64,000 nucleotides of DNA from Hymenopus coronatus (taxonomy: Eukaryota > Arthropoda > Insecta > Mantodea > Hymenopodidae), in contig CM060895.1 in NCBI GenBank assembly GCA_030762935.1, forward strand, positions 29,130,501-29,194,500, given 5' to 3'. The notes under the pieces are model-generated. The model worked only from the letters and a program-made list of their open reading frames with translations. It searched no databases and was not told the origin of the DNA. Shown here in pieces: positions 1-11,991 of the stretch (its first letter is position 1; each line of letters starts with the position of its first letter). A program made the translations under genes and the position numbers.

Positions 1-855
1 ATATAATAGATTGTGTTAAATCAATTAATCAAAGAATAATTTCTGCTCATAATATCAGGGCAAAAATAGAGTAGAAACACCTCAATTACAAAAATGTTTA
101 GTTCCATACTACCAATTAATTTGCATCTATAATAGCTGTAAAGTAAAAGCAACAATTCCTTGTTTTATATTTATAAACAATTACTTAAAATTGTGCAGTG
201 TTTACAAACTTAAATCACACAGACGTTCTGCATAGGACAGTTACTAATTTTACTGTGATATATTCATAGATATATCGAAGGATTCTTTAAGCATTTTATT
301 TCAGATTGTTATATTTATGTCATTGATGCATAAGTGTGACATAGTTTGTGCAAATTTTGCATTTTGTTTGGCTATTTTGAAGATGGCTAAAAATTCTATG
401 CATCCTGGACTTTTGTTTTTAAAAATGACCAGAATCAAATTTATATACACATATATTTAAGAAGGAAGATGTCACACTCGGCTTTTAGGTTGTACCTGCG
501 GCTGGCACTGTAATACTTAAAATGAAAGTAACAATACACATAATAATACAAGGATATGCACATCTAATATATCTAATATTAGTAATTGTTATGTGAGTTT
601 ACTAACACATGTATAAGTTTTCCCTTTTCAGTTCCAAAGACCACATAATATTTTTGAAGTTCCTTATTCATGCATTCCTATTTGTGCCATGTGTTGCATA
701 ATGATAAAAGCACAAAACAGGAAGAAATGGAATTTATGTATTTTCAGCAATATTTTTATGAGAATAAACCAAAGGTTGTGACATTCTTTATCATTGCTAC
801 AGAGGTATTTAGATGTGATGAAGGTCCAAAGAAAAGAAAAGAAAAAAGATACAAA
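1..855. other. Unassigned AT-rich intronic sequence
   Basis: No exon, known repeat or long structure recognised. Presumed FASN intron because the first exon in the window begins inside a codon. Confidence 0.4.
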
Positions 856-1262
856 ACATGTATCACTGCATGATAAAGCAAACATGTATCACTGCATGAT
901 AAAGCAAACTTTGTAACAAATCATTTCCAAGCAACTCACCCCAAGCTAACCAGATTGTTACAAATATTTTTCACTAACTGATAAAGCAAACCTTGCAACA
1001 ATTCATTTCCAGGCTACTCGCCCAAAAGTATTAATTAGCTTGCCACATCATTACAAACATAAAAACTCATATACAAGCAACTCGCCCAAAAGTAATAATT
1101 AGCTTGTCACATTATTACAAACATAAAAACTCATTTCCAAGCAACTCGCCCAAAAGTATTAATTAGCTTGCCACATTATTGCAAACATTTGTCACTGCAT
1201 GATAAAGGAAAAAAGTTGTAAAAATTCATAACCAAGCAACTCACCCTAAGGTATTAATTAGG
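856..1262. repeat. Minisatellite, units about 63-95 bp
   Basis: Five diverged units share TCATTTCCAAGCAACTCGCC followed by AAAAGTATTAATTAGCTTGC and an ACAAACAT segment. Unit starts are near 921, 1003, 1068, 1131 and 1226. The array opens with a 26-bp exact duplication (CATGTATCACTGCATGATAA plus AGCAAA) at about 856-907, and the same CACTGCATGATAAAG motif returns at about 1191. Unit length varies by internal indels. Confidence 0.8.
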
Positions 1263-1700
1263 TAATAAGATAATTATTGGGCAGACATGGTGCCTATGAC
1301 ATGATACATCTAAATTTGTTTGCGAATTGTTATATTATATTAGAAACAAAGCAATGCCATTGAAATGAAAAAAAAAATTAAAAATAATTAATTCAAGTGA
1401 GTTTGCCAACATTTCCACCACACTTAACATATCTATATGCCAATAATATAGAGTGCATTTTTCCTTCCGTTTCATTAATGTTATTCTGCCAAAAGAAATT
1501 AAGGAAACAAATTAAGTGACCATACCTTAACAATTCACCTCACTTATTCTACATTAATGTTTTTCCAAAGTAGATAGCGTATGATGAAGCAAAGCAAGCA
1601 ACACAAAGTTGTCTTTCTTTATTCATGATGGCATTTCCTCTCAATTCATCAGTTAACAGCATATAACCATTTCTGAACCATTGAGGTTTACAAATTGATA
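1263..1700. other. Nothing recognised
   Basis: AT-rich sequence with short homopolymers only; no coding or repeat signal identified. Confidence 0.4.
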
Positions 1701-1866
1701 CCCAAAATGTGTGCAGCCAAATTAAAACAGCCCAGACTGATGGTTTTTAAGTGTGTGTAAAAGCAACCTCATATTATAAATTTACTGCATGTAAAAGAAC
1801 CTCTCATGATGATATTCTGGTACACAGGTGGTACTGGTATACTGGCAATTGATAGCATCACTGACA
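1700..1866 (+). repeat. tRNA-derived SINE, family E, degraded
   Basis: From CAGCCCAGACTGATGGTTTT onward the text aligns with the family E SINE at 25943-26160 read on its own strand (CAGCCCAAACTGATGGTTTT, then TTTACT, then AAAAGAAC and the TATTCTGGTACAC block). The tRNA-like head is eroded. Confidence 0.55.
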
Positions 1867-2690
1867 AAAGACTGTTTAAAAACATTATTTTTGTCAAATG
1901 CATTTAGGCTAGCCTGAAACAAATGACAGAAAACTGTGCAAATATAGGTTTATATATCATTCATCAGCATTTCATAATATGATTTAGATTGTTAAATGTA
2001 AGAAAAGTATTGTAAATGTAAATAATACTGTGGATTAAATGTAAATTTATACAAGCTTGTACTGATATGCCAACACACATTTAATTACAAGATGACTGAG
2101 GTAAACAATAATTAGTCATAAGAATCTGCAATTCAGTATGTGGTTAGTGTATGTTATATAACGAGTGTCAAGTATACACTCCAGGAAAACGTGACAAAGT
2201 TGGTGGTTATGGTTAAGATAAAAGTATTGCTTCAAATCTGACATTGTTTCATTAAGAATTATATGTATAATGTACACAATAGCTAATTTTGTAGTGAATT
2301 ATTTTTCTGCGTGAGAGAATATGAAACAGTTATTAAAGTGTCTTTTCACAAAGTTATTACAACCTAGCAGCAGCATGTTTCAGGTTAGGTAATGACTGAT
2401 TCTTTACTCCTGTGTTGTTCTGTAAGCTTCTTACCTTTCAGTATAAATCAGGAAACTAAACAGTTTAATTCCCTTAATCCCCCTGTAACAGGTCAACCTC
2501 AAAACGCAATTTTTTCTTTCAGAAGACTTTGTGTGTTTTACAGTTATGAAATTATGGCCATTAAATTTTTTCAAATTCAAAGCAAGTCATCAAGCTGGCC
2601 AACATTTCTAGGAAACAGACTGCCAGTATGAGCTGTTGTTTCACAGTGCTGTTACGTAATGTGTGAATAAATGGAATTAATTGAGTTTTA
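1867..2690. other. Nothing recognised
   Basis: AT-rich presumed intron; no supported feature. Confidence 0.4.
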
Positions 2691-2937
2691 GTCCTATCTT
2701 TAAAATTTTATTTCAGAATTTCCCTTTATTTAGTCCACACTACAATTTACCTATATTAATGACAATTGGTAGCACTTCACCATTATACACTTCCGTTAAA
2801 CGCCTGCTAGAAAGAGACATCTATTGACAGCAGTACAAGATAATTTTGATATGCAGTGCTCGAAATGTACCTTTCGAGCCAATTTTTTGCAGAACCTTGA
2901 CTCGGCACCGGAAATTGTTATTCCAGTTGACAGACTC

Positions 2938-5270
2938 TGATTACAGGCTTCTGCAATCTGATAATTTTCATATTCTACCTTTAGATCTGCCATGTTTTTA
3001 TGCTTGTGCCAAAATTAATGTAGTTGGTTTTTTCAAAGTTTATGTGAATTTTGTTACTTTCAATCCAATCATTTAGTGTTTTGAAAATTTTATTAGATGA
3101 ATTTGGGAACTGACTGATATTGTGTTCTTTAATTATAATACTTATGTCATCTGCAAAAAGAATTGGATAGGTGTTGTTGTTTATTACTTATTACTACAGG
3201 TAGATCATTTATATAAACTAAAAATAATAAGGGACCCAGAATAGATCCTTGTGGGACACCATGCTTTATTTCACACCATTCAGAATATAAATTACTGTTA
3301 CTTGAAGTATTAATGCCTTTGTTAGATCACAGAATATTCCTAGTGTTTTAAGTTTGCCATCCAATGACTTGAGAACTTCATTTGTTAAATTGAAGATGGC
3401 ATCACTAGTTGATATGCTCTTCCTGAATCCAAACTGCTCTTTAGCTAAAATATTATATTTATCTAGATGGTGATGAATTCTTTTAAACATAATTTTTTCA
3501 AAGATTTTCGAAAAAGCTATAAGTAAAGATACTGGTTTATAGTTTGACATTTCTGAGATTTGCCCTTTCTTGTATAATGGCTTAATGACTGAATATTTTA
3601 ATCTGTCTGGAAATGCTTCTGATAACATGGATAAGCTACATATATGACTTCGAGGTTTACAAATAATGTCAGCACATATCTTTAGTGTTTTCGTACTTAT
3701 TTCATTGTATCCTGATGAATACTCGCTTTTCAGGGATTGTATTACTTTTTTTTATTTCAGTTGCACTTGTGGGTACTATCTCTAAGGATTTAAAATTGTC
3801 CATACAGGATTCCTGAAGGTATGAATTTGGATCTCTCTTAGGCTGTTTCTTTGTCAGTAAATTTTCTGCACCTGACTGAAATATTTATTAAATGCATTTG
3901 CTATCTGCTGGGGATCATTTATGGTCACTTGGTTTGCTTTAATTTCTTTTACATCATTTTTCAAGTGATATTTACCAGTCTCTTCTTTAATAATGTTCCA
4001 TATAGTGCTAGGCTTATTGTGAGAGGACTGTATTTGTTTTTCATAACAAAGCTTTTTAGCTGCATTTATAACCCTTTTTAGAATTCTGCAGTACATTTTA
4101 TAGTGTTGTCTACATCTATCACACTTACTTTCTCTAGTTGCTAAATAAGTTTCTCTTTTATGTCTACATGATATTTTTATACCTTGAGTTAGCCAGTCAT
4201 TTTTAGAATTGTAATTAATTTTCTTTACATGTAGTGGAAAACAATGAATTCTTATGAAAGTGTTTAAGAAGGAGTTAAATTTATCATTTACATTATTTAG
4301 TTTATGCATTTCTTCCCACGATTCCTTGGAGAATTTAACTTTAAAACAGTCTATGTTTTCTTTATCTATAATTCTAAAGCTGGTTACGAGGTTTGTTTTT
4401 TTGGAATTGGATGTATAATAATCAATTTTGATGAGTTGTCCATCATGGTCTGAAAGTCCATTAACACAGGGTTGTATTTCATGGTACTCCTTTTTAGACC
4501 TATCTATAAAAATATTGTCGATAGCCATTTTGGAATTATTTTGAATTCTAGTTGCAAAATTGACTGTATGCATAAGATTGTATGATCTTAATAGTGAACA
4601 AAATTGCATCTTTTGATTGCTGTCTATCAAGAAATCTATGTTCAAGTCACCACACAAAATAAATTGAATCTTTGGCTTAAGAGCAGCTTTAGAATAATGT
4701 CTAAGTTATGTAGAAAGTTGTCAAGATTTCCTGTGGGTGCTCTATATACCGCTAATATAATTAGTTGATTTACTGTGTTAATATGAACAGTCCAACATTC
4801 AAAGGTTTGTTCCATACAGTATTTTTCAAGATCAATTACGTTGAAGCTTATATTATTTTTAACAAAGATACTCACACCTCCTTTAGAGAGTTTTTGTCTA
4901 CAGTACCAAGCTGCTGTTTTATAACCATCCATTGAAAAATGTAATATTTCCTGTTTTTCTAAATGATGTTCTGTAATACATAAAATATCCGGACTTAACT
5001 TTTCAGATTTGAAATTAATTAGCAATTCATTTACTTTATGTCTTAAACTTTGAATGATTTGGTGAAATACTGTGAGTAAGTTCTCTTTTTGTAATGACTT
5101 GGAAAAATGATTATCTGGTTTCTGTTTTACTTCTAAAATATTTACTTCTCTATTTATCTGATTTACTCTAAAAAAAGGAGCAACATTACTAGTGACAAGA
5201 GCAGGAATATTGCTAGGACTATCCGTGGTTGTACATGAGAAACTCCCAGCAATAAATAAAATGCATCAAT
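2938..5270 (-). mobile_element. CR1-like LINE copy 1, ORF2 remnant
   Basis: Minus-strand non-LTR retrotransposon. In order from 5270 down: endonuclease (SPDILCITEHHLEKQE with catalytic Glu, then GGVSIFVKNN), CGDLNIDFL, and LSDHDGQ near 4450 (the conserved SDH); then reverse transcriptase (SNYKPVSLLIAFSKIFEKIM, QFGFRKSIST, FCDLTKA), [13 protein letters not shown] near 3240 and FADD near 3160. It aligns over its length with the copy at 37549-41419. Compared with that copy it lacks about 125 bp near 3305, which removes part of the block after the first catalytic Asp. It stops inside the reverse transcriptase at about 2938. Several frameshifts make it a dead copy. Clade is judged from motifs; L2/Daphne-type relatives are possible. 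Confidence 0.85.
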
Positions 5271-5428
5271 AGAATGTATTTAGCATGAAGGCAGAAAGCT
5301 GTGTGTAGTTGAGGATAAAATCCTCTCGCTTAGCCTCAATAATATCTTTAAGTGGGAGTAAAGCTTCAAGTATATCAGCTCTCTTATCATCAGGCTTTAC
5401 TTTTTTGTGAACAACTTCTTGCAGTGCA

Positions 5429-5735
5429 ATGGAAACAGAAATTCAATGCACTTTAAGTCCTATTACACCTGATGAAGTTGAAAAACATATTAATAGTTTA
5501 AAAAATAAAAATAACATATATAAAAAATAAATATATTTTTAAAGAAAACAAAACAAAACGTTTATTAAAACATGCAATTGCAGAGTTCATTAATTTCTCT
5601 TTCTAGAATGGAGGAGTACAAAAACTTGTAAAATTGTTAGGTTTATTCTATTTTTTAAAGGAGGTAATAGTTTAGATCCGGAAAAGGCACAATATAAGTA
5701 CCAATATGACTTAGAGAAGTCATCTAATTAAGTGA
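5429..5735 (+). mobile_element. Degraded non-LTR reverse transcriptase fragment
   Basis: A short open stretch at 5429-5530 reads LSPITPDEVEKHINSLKNKN, the typical linker before the reverse transcriptase of jockey-like LINEs. After indels, 5570-5735 reads AIAEFINFSF, NGGVQKLVKLLGL and KGGNSLDPEKAQY, which resembles the block ending in NYRPIS in that family. Orientation is opposite to the LINE just to its left. Heavily decayed. Confidence 0.5.
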
Positions 5736-5914
5736 ATAGGTTATTCTGATGTGTACTTTAAATGCATTTAAAAGGATGAAAATACAATGAAGTCAGGACT
5801 ATCTATATTTGGAGTGTGAGGTTTTTAAGGGTGCTAATGGACCTATACAACTAAAGATCACAATGACAGAGATATCAGTTTACCCTAATGTATCATTTTG
5901 TACTTTATTTTCTA

Positions 5915-6170
5915 TTCTCATATCATTATTATCCAGGTTCCCAAGGTCGCAGGTTAAAATCCAGCATAGGCAATGGATTTTTTTCAGGCATAATAATCCT
6001 TAGTATGGTCTCCTTCAGAAGGGAAGTAAAGCTGTTAGTCCTGTGTCATAGTATTATGGCATGTAAAATAATCTGAAGCCTGAAAAAGAGGCCCCGGGGC
6101 AAAATTAACTGGTCTTTCACTCCCAATATAGAATGGGACACTAAGAACCATGTAGTTAAGGTTATTCAGG
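5915..6170 (+). repeat. tRNA-derived SINE, family B
   Basis: The B-box region (GCAGGTTAAAATCCAGCA) is followed by GGATTTTTTTCAGGC, AATCCTTAGTATGG, AAAATTAACTGGTCTTTCAC and GAATGGGACACTAAGAACCA, all shared with copies at 8750-9016 and 32535-32783. It is followed directly by the microsatellite tail of the next LINE. Confidence 0.75.
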
Positions 6171-6174
6171 AATA

Positions 6175-6213
<39 letters not shown>

Positions 6214-7600
6214 TCTTTATTGCCTGTATACTTGAGGATACAAGTTATAAGCATGGTCAGTCAGAATTACATTATAAGTATTACAGTATAATTATTAGTT
6301 ACAAAACTATTTCATACAAACACACTTTCTCTCTCACACTCACACATGTAATCATTTGCCATGCGCACTCACTCGCTCACTCACTCACACACACACCTCA
6401 GCTCAAAGTTCATCGAGTCTGTACAGAGGTTTGTTAACAAGGTATTTCTTTAGCTTAGCTTTAAAAGATTTAATTTGTAGAGTTTTAAATTCTATTGGGA
6501 GTTTATTATACAAAGTTGCTCCTATATTCATTGGATCTTTGTCAGAAAACGTTTTTGTATGTACAGATCTATATACATTACTCTGACTTCTAGTATTGTG
6601 CTTGTGCACCTCACAATGTCTTGTGATTTCTTTAGATCCATGTATTAGGAGTAGTACACGATATACATACAGTGATACAACAGTGTGAACTTCATTTTTT
6701 ATAAATAACTCTCTGCATGGGTGGTCAGGTCTTACATTTGAAATTATCCTTATACACTTTTTTTGCAGTGTCAACACCCTATTCATATGCACTGTTGCAG
6801 CACCACCCCAGAGTTCTATACCATACAGTAAATGAGGATGTATTACACCATAATAAATTGGGTTTTTAAGTCTAGAAAAATATCTTAACAAATATCCTCC
6901 TTTACTAATTTTATTAAAGACGTGTTCAATATGTCTGTCCCATGTTAGATGTTTGTCGAATATTATGCCCAGAAAAGAGGTCTGATCGCTTTCAACAATA
7001 TGTTCGTTACCTACTTTGGTTTTTAACTGCTCACTTTGTCTTTGGGAAATTGCAAAATTTAATATTTTAGTCTTACTTGTATTACATCCTAAGTTGTTGG
7101 AGTTGAAATAGTTCAGTAGCTGGGTTGTATCCACTTTTATTTTTGCAGCAAGATCAACTATAGAAGTGAGCCAACATAACACAGTTGTGTCATCAGCATA
7201 AGACAACAATTTTGAGTTTGAAATACTAGGAATATCGTTAATATATAGTATAAAAAGTAGAGGCCCAAGCACCGAACCCTGTGGGACTCCATATTGCACA
7301 ATTCCCTCCTTAGACTTATGCATGCATTTACAATTACCCTTATAACTTGGAATTTCTATGCACTGCCCTCGATCAGTTAGATAGGATGATATTAACTGTT
7401 CTGGCAATCCCCTTATTCCATAGTTGTTCAACTTCAGCAGTAATATTTTGTGGTCAACGCAATCAAAAGCTTTTGTAAGGTCAAGGAAAATACCAGCCAC
7501 TTTATTCCTATCTTCTAGTCTAGTTATAATATCTCCAAGAAATTCAGTTATGGCAGTAAAAGTTGATAAAACTAAGTTTAATAATAATTTATCACTCTTT
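6175..7600 (-). mobile_element. 5'-truncated CR1-like LINE with (ATT)n tail
   Basis: Minus-strand reverse transcriptase with an open frame of 365 codons (7500-6403). Residues 4-16 read IFLDLTKAFDCVD (first catalytic Asp), then GVPQGSVLGPLLFILYINDI, then LLSYADDTTVL (catalytic YADD intact), SFLGIIFDKHLTWDRHI and the C-terminal LYNKLPIEFKTL...FKAKLKKYL block usual for CR1/L2-type ORF2. About 190 bp of 3' UTR ends in AATAAAGAATTATTATT, running into an (ATT)n tract at 6175-6212, a known CR1/L2-style 3' end. The endonuclease and ORF1 are missing. It is the best preserved LINE reading frame in the window and belongs to a different subfamily from copies 1 and 2. Confidence 0.9.
6325..6405. repeat. 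CA/CTCA-rich low-complexity tract inside LINE 3' UTR
   Basis: TCTCTCACACTCACACATG and ACTCACTCGCTCACTCACTC followed by (AC)5. Lies in the 3' UTR of the minus-strand CR1-like LINE. Confidence 0.7.
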
Positions 7601-7758
7601 TCCCATTGTTATACAAATTATGTGGGATTTTGTGTCTAGTAGGGACCCTGTTTAAGACCATGGCTTTATAGTCCATGTTGATTAATTATGTAACTTAATA
7701 TCATACCAAATATTAGCATTGTAAATCTTACCAAATATTCTGTTGTTTCTTTTATCAG

Positions 7759-8045
7759 CCGCAGATGATGCACTTGAAGGGATACAGCTTATTATTCGTG
7801 TGGTAGGAGATGAGAAGACATCTTTATTGAATGTTGTTCGACTGCCTTCTCTAACTGGCACAGGAACTGATGTCAAAAATGTACCTGAGTCAAGTCCAGT
7901 TCTGTTTATGATACCAGGAGTAGAAGGCATGGCCAGTTCATTTGAATCTTTAGCTGCTAACCTCAAATACCAAACAGTTTGTCTTCAAATGAGCTATAGA
8001 AGCGATGCTCAAGGTGTCCATGACCTAGCATCAAGACTGTTTTCA
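7759..8045 (+). CDS. FASN: Fatty acid synthase, thioesterase exon 1 of 4 in window
   Basis: This exon encodes the start of the C-terminal thioesterase domain of animal fatty acid synthase, the cytosolic multienzyme in which this domain releases the finished acyl chain from the acyl carrier protein. It follows a TTTATCAG acceptor and ends at a GTAAGT donor. Two bases complete an upstream codon and 95 codons follow without a stop. The text includes VLFMIPGVEGMASSFESLA, the N-terminal strand and oxyanion-side loop typical of type I thioesterases, then SYRSDAQGVHDLASRLF. The exon is incomplete at its 5' side, so the rest of the enzyme (ketosynthase to acyl carrier protein) must lie outside the window. 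The match is to the family from memory; whether this is the main FASN or a paralogue cannot be told. Confidence 0.9.
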
Positions 8046-8749
8046 GTAAGTAACATTATAAATTCTTTAAAATTTGATTGTATTATCATTTATGCTATGG
8101 ATTCATCTTTGCTATACTAAGAAGGTTTAACCTTCAATTAAAGCTCAAGTTGAGGTGTAATGTTCCATGTTGTTGATGCTGCATCTGTAGACTGCATTCA
8201 ATTCCAAAATAAGTTAAATTTGAAAGGTACAAGAAATTTTCATTCAAGAACACTACACAAAATGGGCTTTGCCTATTATAATTAATCTAACTAAATAATA
8301 AACACAGAAAGCTACACTACTTTCCTATATAGCTTTCTGAATCAAGTGCTGACTCTGAAACATTTATTTAATTCTGTGTATGCGAAAAATGCATTTTGGT
8401 GGTGGTAGACTGTAACATAATATCACTCATACCTTCATTCTTTGGTCACTTTTAAAACTGCATGTATGTAAGGGAGATACCAACTGGATCATCGAATATG
8501 AAACACTGTATATGACTAAATAAATGATTTGATGGGTCAAGAGACTAATGTATAAAAGACAAACAGAGTCTTGTTCAAGACTAAATTCCCAGTCAAAATG
8601 TTAATCATCAAACTATGAAGAGATCCACTCACTCTACTGCAACTAACCCAAGTAATTGTAGAAGCTCTACTCTAATCAGTAATAGGCAAAATGTTTACAG
8701 CAGAGAGAGAGAGATGCATGTGCCATGCTGGAAGGGTATTTATTTGGCA

Positions 8750-9016
8750 TGTTATTTATGGATGCTCTTTAACTGTTGTGGTTCTTAGCGTCCCATTCAT
8801 AATTGGTTGTGAAAGACTGCTTAATTTTGCTCAGGCTTGAGGTTCTTTTATGTGCCGTAAATCTACAACACGGGATCAACGACTTTACTTCCCTTCCAAA
8901 GGAAGCCATGCTAAGGATTTTTACACCCGAAAAAATCCATCGTCCTCTGCCGGGTTTGAACCCGCGACCTTGGTTATATAAAGTTAGCATGGTAACCATT
9001 ACACCATATACTGGAG
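8750..9016 (-). repeat. tRNA-derived SINE, family B, nearly complete
   Basis: On the minus strand it begins with a tRNA-like head: TGGTGTAATGGTTACCATG (A box), then GGTCGCGGGTTCAAACCCGG (B box). The family body follows (GGATTTTTTCGGGTG, CTTAGCATGGCTTCCTT, AAAATTAAGCAGTCTTTCAC, GAATGGGACGCTAAGAACCA) and ends CCATAAATAACATG. Best head-containing representative of the family here. Confidence 0.85.
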
Positions 9017-9059
9017 GGGGTTCCACACTGTAGTCACCATGGACTTTTTATGCATCTGA

Positions 9060-9440
9060 CCCCAGGAGGATAGGATGGCATAAGTGAGCCATTTAGGCAA
9101 CCAAAACCAACCACAGGTGATGAATCCCTAATATAGTCCAAGCAGTTCTGCATCTCAATATGGGGAGTGCTAGGAGTCTGTGTCTTAGACCTGACTCAAC
9201 TGCAGACAACCTTCTGCCAACCCTGCTGAGAGCTGTATTTGCAAAAGTGCATTCACCACCATGGAGGGGTGCTATCACCGCACTCACATCAACACTTAAA
9301 ATGCTGAAAGAGACCAGTTGGAATGAACTGGAGATGAAATGAAAGAATAGGAAATTTGAGGGCATTTGCCCCCAAAAAATAGGTCAGAATGGTGAGCCAA
9401 AGGAATTGATCCCATGACCTCCTGAATGCCAGTCCCAGAT
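9060..9440 (-). repeat. Possible SINE-like repeat
   Basis: The minus strand contains GGTCATGGGATCAATTCC, which resembles a tRNA B box, followed by low-coding sequence. No second copy was found in the window, so this is a weak call. Confidence 0.3.
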
Positions 9441-9499
9441 GAAATGCCTGATTCACCAGATTCAGTTTTACAGAGATACTACAACAGAATTACAAGAGT

Positions 9500-11175
9500 G
9501 GATGGAAAGAGAAAGGAATCTCCAGGAATTCCAAGAGGGATTTAGGAAAGGAAAATGTATGGTAGAAAACATTTTCATAATAACAACAATTATATATAAA
9601 TACTTAAGGAGTAAAAGAGGAATGGTACACTGTTTTTTTTTTTCAGATCTAGAAAAGGCCTTTGACATCATTAATAGAGTTGCATTATGGAATAAACTGA
9701 GAAAAAGAAGTAAGAAGTTTATAGGGTTAATTCAGAGTTTGGTATTGGGTTTTGCAATCGGTGAAGTAGCACACTGAATACCAAATACAATTGATTTAAG
9801 GTAAGGTTATAAACTGCACCCTATATTATTCAGTTTATTCATAGATGACATATTAAAAGAAATAGAGAGGGAAAACATATTGTCTGCAAGTCAATTAAAA
9901 TGGATATTCAGTCTTACTGGGTTTTCTTTTTTTTTTATACATATATAGGTATTTAATGCCTGCCTTTACTATATATGGCACTGCAGGCAATGATACTGAT
10001 GTTACATGGAATGAAAATGGAGCATAGTGGAATGCAATGGTGGAGAAAACTGGAGAACCGAGAGAAAACCTGCCCCTATGCCACTTGCACCACAAATCCC
10101 ACATGAGTTTGCCTGGATCAAACCTGGGCTGCCTTGGTAAGAGGCGAGTGGTCTAATCACTCAGCTACAGTACAGTCTTGCTTTTTTCTGGTGATTTAGT
10201 GGCAGCATCTATTACAGGGGATGGTTTAAAGAAACAAATTTAACCAACAGGGAAATATTGTAAAGAATGAGGTGTGAAGGTAAATAAAAGGGAGTCAAGA
10301 TTATGATCTGTAAGAAAGGGAACAAACTTAGCATGGAGAGAAATGGTGGTTAGAGAACTGCAAGACTGAAGTGGTAAAGAATATGGTTATCTGGGGGTAA
10401 GGAAAACCAACAATGTGAAGTGGATAGAGAAAAGGAAAAATCCACTGGCAAAGGGAAAATTAGATACTAATAGGATAAGTGCCTGTCTGAAGGAAATATC
10501 AAGTATGATTGTGAACTGCTGCAGAGAATATACGACTACAGTTAAAATGAGAATGATGCATTGGGTAGAAATATGGCAGTCAGAAAAAAGGGTGGGAATG
10601 TATAGATCAGATTCAAAGAGCAGTCTGAAAAATCATACTTGGATTATCAAGAGCAGCCGCAAATTGAGTAACTTTAGCTGATATTGTGTGGGTAAGCAGG
10701 AAAGACCTAGTAGTAAAACATGTAATGAAATACTGGCATAGAATCCAAAAACTGTAAGAAAAAATAATATTGTCAAAGATTGCCTGAGGGCACGAGAAGA
10801 AAGCTGTTTTCTCAATTGGAGGAAATTTTGCAAGAAATCAGAATGGCAAAGTTAGTGAGTTGGCAGACAAACAGATTAAGTTTATGGAATAAGTAAAATC
10901 AAGAATTGATAATATAGAGAAACAGGGAATATATGGAAGCTTAAGAGATGAGAGCTTTCTGGTATACTATAGGAGTTTTAAGAAAGACTGGTGCCAGGAG
11001 AAAACTTGATATATGTGACAAAATGGAAAGGGATGTCTGGAATGAACAAGAACAGGAACAATTATGTTAAGTGTTTAAAAAGTTGATAAAGAAAGGTGCC
11101 TGCTATGTGGCAGAGCAGATAAGATACTCCTCCGTGTTCTACAATGTTAAGAAACCAAAACATGGACAGAAGAGA
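9500..11175 (+). mobile_element. RTE-like non-LTR retrotransposon remnant, split by a SINE
   Basis: Plus-strand reverse transcriptase pieces: LQEFQEGFRKGKCMVENIFI, then SDLEKAFDIINRVALWNKLR (catalytic Asp), YSVYSFIDDIL, then after a SINE at 9906-10174 DLVAASITGDGLKKQI, YCKE.GVKVNKR and YLGVRKTNNVKW. Near 11095-11140 a frame reads CLLCGRADKILLRVLQC, the cysteine-rich tail common in this type of ORF. Many frameshifts and stops. The order of blocks fits the endonuclease/reverse transcriptase LINEs common in insects; exact clade unsure. Confidence 0.75.
9906..10174 (-). repeat. tRNA-derived SINE, family A, inserted in LINE
   Basis: The minus strand reads TAGCTGAGTGATTAGACCAC (A box) and CCCAGGTTTGATCCAGGC (B box), then CATGTGGGATTTGTGG, TTCTCCACCATTGCATTCC and CATTGCCTGCAGTGCCAT, ending in a run of A. 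Near-identical flanks CAGTCTTACTG and CAGTCTTGCTT suggest a target-site duplication. A second copy lies at 17213-17460. Confidence 0.85.
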
Positions 11176-11991
11176 TATGGAACAAAAAATGGGGTAAGTT
11201 ACAGGTAGAAATATTGGTTTTTAAAACATTTTGTCAATAATAGAATACATTTTTTGAAACAGACAAATATATAGAAAGGTAAGTGAGAAGTGGTTGAGAA
11301 TAAAAAATTATTAAAGCTTAATAGCATATATGATGAAGAAGGTAGCATGTATAGGTATAAAGAGGTTAGGTGGGGAATATTAAAGTGCAACATATAAACA
11401 AACAAACAGTGTTAGGTGTATATGATCTTAATCTTAAGCAGTTTCTAGGAGAAAGAAAATCTTTTGTATATTTATTGTTATCATGTATATCGTGTAGGTA
11501 TATGATAACAACAAACATGAAGGAATAGAATAAATTCAGTTCCCCACAACTATAATCATTTAGTGCTAGCCACCTGAGACTAAACATGTGCATTGTAAAA
11601 TTAGCATAGTAGACCATTTAATGAATATTGGAATCAGTGTTTGAGATAATAGTTTTCCAAAAGAATGGACTAACTTTCCTGTCATCCCCCAATATTTATT
11701 ACTATTGTAATGTATGCAGTATTTTCATTTATTTATTTATTACCATATACAATGCGGTATTGTAACAATGATTCTCACATCCTCTTTGGTATGTAAGTCA
11801 TAGCAGTTTAAGACCTTGGAATGTGTAACAACATAGAAGGTGCAGCTTGACAATAAACAGTCTTCAGAACGTTACATGTCTGGTACACTCTAGATTCTTC
11901 CAGAGCTTCATTTCTGCAAGCTTCCAGAAAGTTCTGTGATGTCATTTTCTAGCTGTAAAAGGAGAAAGAATTGCAAATCGGGTGTATTGTT

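Noticed and set aside
856..1262. CRISPR-like repeat array
   Set aside because: Units are contiguous and of varying length with no unique spacers, in a eukaryotic context.
2846..3076. Plus-strand frame of 76 codons
   Set aside because: Antisense shadow of the CR1-like LINE; the minus strand holds the reverse transcriptase motifs.
1..7758. Acyl carrier protein exon of FASN
   Set aside because: Searched both strands for the GxDSL phosphopantetheine site; none seen, so upstream exons are placed outside the window.
8750..9016. Functional tRNA gene
   Set aside because: Only A- and B-box regions are present; acceptor stem and anticodon arm do not fold, and the SINE body follows.
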